From: PALSA-243 sp036268375 | Lineage (GTDB): Bacteria; Acidobacteriota; Terriglobia; Bryobacterales; Bryobacteraceae | Assembly: GCA_036268375.1 (NCBI GenBank) | Contig: DATAUH010000521.1 | Location: forward strand, 1-9,526 | Direction of reading: 5' to 3' | Length of the DNA stretch: 9,526 nucleotides | Shown here: positions 7,608-9,526 of the stretch, in pieces | Numbering within the stretch: position 1 is the first letter of the stretch | Layout of the letters: every line of letters starts with the position of its first letter | Notes under the pieces: generated by a model | Database searches by the model: none | The model's input: the letters and a program-made list of their open reading frames with translations, nothing else | What the model was told of the DNA's origin: nothing | Position numbers and translations under genes: made by a program

Positions 7608-8447
7608 CTAATTCGCTGTCGGCGTTTTAGAGGCTTGATCCACCACAACGGTTTCGATTGGCATCCTTCGCGCCTCCAGTTTCAGGCCGAGCTTTTCGAC
7701 GGCGTCGAAAATGGCGCCTCCGGGCACATCCTCGTTCTTCCAGGTCTCGATGGTAACGGAATAGTTCCCGGTCAAACCGGTCTCATCCACTACAGGCGCT
7801 TCGGCGAACCGCACCAACTGCAAAGCCAGTCCTTCAGTGGTGATCGAGGGGAAATGTGCGCGGCTGAGCCCCACCCGCGGTATGTCGCCTCCTTGATTTT
7901 CCTGCGCGCGTTTTTGGAAATCCGCCATACGCTTCTGGGGATCGGGCGGGCCCTCAGCGGGAATCAACTTAGGTCCATTCTTGGCCACCACCAACGCAAA
8001 ACCTTGGCCGATCCGTGTATCTCGATGCACTTTGAGACGGAACCGTTCTTCAAGCAGCGTTTGCATCATGGCATTCAGCTCTTCCTTCGCCGCGCCATCC
8101 GGCGCCTCAGCATCGATGTCAAAGCTCCGATCGGAAAGCCACGCGGGGCCGAACACTTGGGTTGCACGCACGTGGTACGCAGCGGCAATCAAGTCGAGTA
8201 ACGCCCAGTCCTTTAGGCGAATGCGACCTGGGGTGTCCATCGGAATCAGGCCAGGCGCCAGAATGCTTCGCATCATCTCCCTCATTCGATATGGCGTCTG
8301 CCTATTCGCTGCGGGCTTCACTGACGCGACTTCGAACTTGGGCCTGGCGTCAGGCGTCTGTGCCCGCACGTTCATGCAAACTATGGCTAGCGCGATACGT
8401 CCGCCATATCGCATCGTCAACCTGCGTGCTGTTTTGCGACTCAACAT
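7608..8447 (-). CDS. TIGR03435 / DUF3738 family protein, second copy
   Basis: The protein has 279 residues. The hydrophobic N-terminus (about 17-29, ending VRAQ) suggests a signal peptide. Family segments are FEVASVKP at 38-45, a PGRIRLKDWALLDLI stretch, VFGPAWLSD, LLEERFRLKVHRDTR followed by FALVVAKNGPKL, PVVDETGLTGNY, and a C-terminal EKLGLKLEARRMP...VVVD tail. The function of the family is unknown. ATG 8447 has GAGG (minus strand) about 8 nt upstream; an in-frame ATG 11 codons later is a second possibility and would still leave a signal peptide. It converges on the family member at 6342-7103 but is clearly diverged from it, so this is not a recent duplication. A good promoter candidate lies about 150 bp upstream (8599-8627), separated from the gene by a leader that contains a strong hairpin. 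Confidence 0.9.
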   Translation of the reverse strand: MLSRKTARRLTMRYGGRIALAIVCMNVRAQTPDARPKFEVASVKPAANRQTPYRMREMMRSILAPGLIPMDTPGRIRLKDWALLDLIAAAYHVRATQVFGPAWLSDRSFDIDAEAPDGAAKEELNAMMQTLLEERFRLKVHRDTRIGQGFALVVAKNGPKLIPAEGPPDPQKRMADFQKRAQENQGGDIPRVGLSRAHFPSITTEGLALQLVRFAEAPVVDETGLTGNYSVTIETWKNEDVPGGAIFDAVEKLGLKLEARRMPIETVVVDQASKTPTAN

Positions 8448-8524
8448 GATCCTAGCCTCGTCGGAAGCGCGGAGCGATTATTCTTCGACCAATGCACACG
8501 AACTTGGCCCGCAAACCGGCCGCT

Positions 8525-8544
8525 AGGCGCCGCACCCGGCGCCT
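8525..8544. repeat. Strong GC hairpin in the leader of the second TIGR03435 gene
   Basis: The perfect seven-base arms AGGCGCC and GGCGCCT flank the loop GCACCC. It is about 80 nt upstream of the start codon at 8447 and downstream of the predicted minus-strand promoter, so it would be transcribed into the leader. No T-run follows on either strand, so it is not a classic terminator. Confidence 0.6.
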
Positions 8545-8571
8545 CGTCACGATGTCGGATCATCGAATAAC

Positions 8572-8612
8572 ATATCTCTAAGAACATGTACGATATAATT
8601 AGTACGAGATAT
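8572..8612. promoter_or_regulatory. Repeated operator-like sites overlapping a promoter
   Basis: The inverted pair ATATCTC (8572-8578) and GAGATAT (8606-8612) encloses two direct copies of a ten-base unit, GTACGATATA (8588-8597) and GTACGAGATA (8602-8611), spaced 14 bp start to start. The second copy and the right arm lie inside the spacer and -10 of the minus-strand promoter candidate, the position expected of a repressor site. The binding protein is not in the window. Confidence 0.45.
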
Positions 8613-8627
8613 ACATAACACTGTCAA
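8599..8627 (-). promoter_or_regulatory. Sigma-70-type promoter candidate for the second TIGR03435 gene
   Basis: On the minus strand a perfect -35 TTGACA (8622-8627) is followed by 17 nt and a -10-like TACTAA (8599-8604). It sits in the most AT-rich stretch of the window. Transcription would start near 8592 and give a leader of roughly 145 nt before the ATG at 8447. The -10 is imperfect. Confidence 0.5.
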
Positions 8628-8684
8628 GCTAAAGTTCGGTAATAATATACTTAACATCCCGGAGGATTGAGCGCATACTGGTTT

Positions 8685-9410
8685 ATGAGCGCCCACGCTA
8701 TCTTCCAAGACGCAATTCTGTACTTCTCGGACTTCGAAAATTGCAGGAAATTCATGATGGATCTTCGCTGGTGGGCTTGGCGTGACTCAGAAAACGGCAT
8801 GGTTTATGCTTCAGCGCATCCGCCTTGCGAGTCAGGATCACACGCATAACAAACTGGCGGGCGAGGTCGAAGTAGACGAAACCTTCATCGGCGGAAAAGC
8901 GCGCAATATGCACGCGGCGGGAACGCGCCGAAAAGATCCATGGACGCGGGCCGGATGGAAAGACCATCGTAGCGGCTGTTCTGGAGCGTGGCGGAACGGT
9001 TCGCGCGAAGATCTGCAAGACGCGCCGCAAGCCGGAACTTCAGGCGTTTGTTCGTGAGAACGTAGAGACTGGCGCTACGCTGAACTCGGACGCTTAGGTC
9101 CTACGAAGGTGTTGATGAATTCACGCATCAAGTCATTGACAACGCCGTAGCCTACGTGGATGGTAATACGCATACGAACAACTGCGAGAACTTCTGGAGC
9201 CTGCTTAGGCGCGCTCGCTCAAAGGAACGTAGGTAGCAGTGGAACCATTCCACCTGTTCCGCTACATTGACGAACAGGCGTTCCGGTACAATAACCGGAA
9301 CATGACCGACATTGAGCGCTTTGTCTATGTTCATGCGGCATGTAGTCGGCCGTCGTCTTACTTACAAACAACTGACTGGCAAGCAAACGGAAGTGAAGGA
9401 TGAATTCTAA
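8685..9410 (+). pseudogene. IS1595-family (ISXO2-like) transposase, decayed
   Basis: Pieces of an IS1595 transposase occur in correct order but in changing frames. The N-terminal piece (ILYFSD, KFMMDLRW) begins at ATG 8685 and ends near 8770, where it joins GVTQKTAWFML (from 8782). By the usual layout some 70-80 residues holding the zinc ribbon have been lost. The frame shifts again between about 8915 and 8930, then runs KIHGRGPDGKT...VLERGG...NSDA to TAG at 9095. YEGVDEFTHQV...ENFWSLL resumes in a new frame at 9102. After another shift between 9212 and 9223, TAG at 9230 replaces the Tyr of the GTY motif before VEPFHLFRYIDEQAFRYNNR. A last shift near 9330 leads to HVVGRRLTYKQLTGK and the stop at 9408-9410. 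Catalytic Asp codons remain at 8875 (VDETFIGG) and 9089 (SDA). It cannot make an active enzyme. GGAGG at 8661-8665 may be its old ribosome site. Confidence 0.9.
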
Positions 9411-9519
9411 ACACTCCGAGAAGCCGGGGGAGACACACCCTCCTCGTATGACTGCGGAACAGTTTGAGGCTACGCCGGAACGGCGGTGCGTGTCAATGAA
9501 AATGAGACACAGGGCGTAA
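9400..9519 (+). pseudogene. Small ORF overlapping the transposase end, probably a truncated IS passenger ORF
   Basis: ATG at 9400 overlaps the last 11 bases of the transposase frame and opens 39 codons. The first half (with PPRMTAEQFE) resembles the short ORF often found behind IS1595-type transposases, as far as I can judge by eye. After TPERR the sequence changes character and ends at TAA 9517, in DNA that looks like another element's terminus. It is probably broken; no function can be assigned. Confidence 0.35.
9491..9509. repeat. Possible terminus of a second insertion element (IS21-like)
   Basis: TGTCAATGAAAATGAGACA starts with TGT, ends with ACA, and has GTGTC/GACAC arms around it (9490-9510). 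This resembles the repeated end motifs of some IS21-type elements, from memory only. The rest of any such element would lie beyond the right edge. Confidence 0.3.
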
Positions 9520-9526
9520 AAGTTTA

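Noticed and set aside
7981..8526. 181-codon plus-strand reading frame
   Set aside because: It is antisense to the second TIGR03435 gene, which carries the family motifs and a ribosome site.
8661..8669. TTG start directly after GGAGG for the transposase remnant
   Set aside because: The spacing of one base is too short for initiation, and the family-like N-terminus fits ATG at 8685 better.
1..9526. CRISPR array, tRNA, rRNA or riboswitch
   Set aside because: No regularly spaced repeat, cloverleaf-like segment, rRNA segment or recognisable aptamer core was seen on either strand.

Overview
The window is GC-rich and looks like the chromosome of a soil acidobacterium, probably of the Solibacter/Bryobacter group. 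The main evidence is two proteins of the TIGR03435/DUF3738 family, which is strongly expanded in those organisms. The taxonomic call is inference from gene content; no rRNA or tRNA gene is present.

Left part (1-6066): four closely packed minus-strand genes that look like one operon, read from right to left. The first two encode exported nucleases: an RNase T2 family protein (5374-6066) and a DNase II family protein with both HxK catalytic motifs (4077-5345). Next comes an enolase-superfamily enzyme of the mandelate racemase / sugar-acid dehydratase type (2919-4070). Last is a large FAD plus Fe-S dehydrogenase of the D-2-hydroxyacid dehydrogenase type (1-2944), whose C-terminal end runs off the window. 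Gaps are 28 nt, 6 nt and a 26-nt overlap. The two nucleases together would degrade extracellular or periplasmic RNA and DNA; the two downstream enzymes look like sugar-acid / hydroxy-acid catabolism. A functional link between the two halves is a hypothesis.

Middle part (6067-8447): a short divergent intergenic region, then two TIGR03435 genes facing each other (6342-7103 plus; 7608-8447 minus), separated by about 500 bp with no convincing gene but with a 14-bp tandem duplication.

Right part (8448-9526): an AT-rich control region. It holds a good minus-strand TTGACA promoter for the second TIGR03435 gene, overlapped by repeated TATATCGTAC-like units, and a strong GC hairpin in the predicted leader. 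It is followed by a decayed IS1595-family transposase (8685-9410) that carries an internal deletion, four frameshifts and two premature stops. A small ORF overlaps the transposase end and breaks down in sequence that resembles the terminus of another insertion element.
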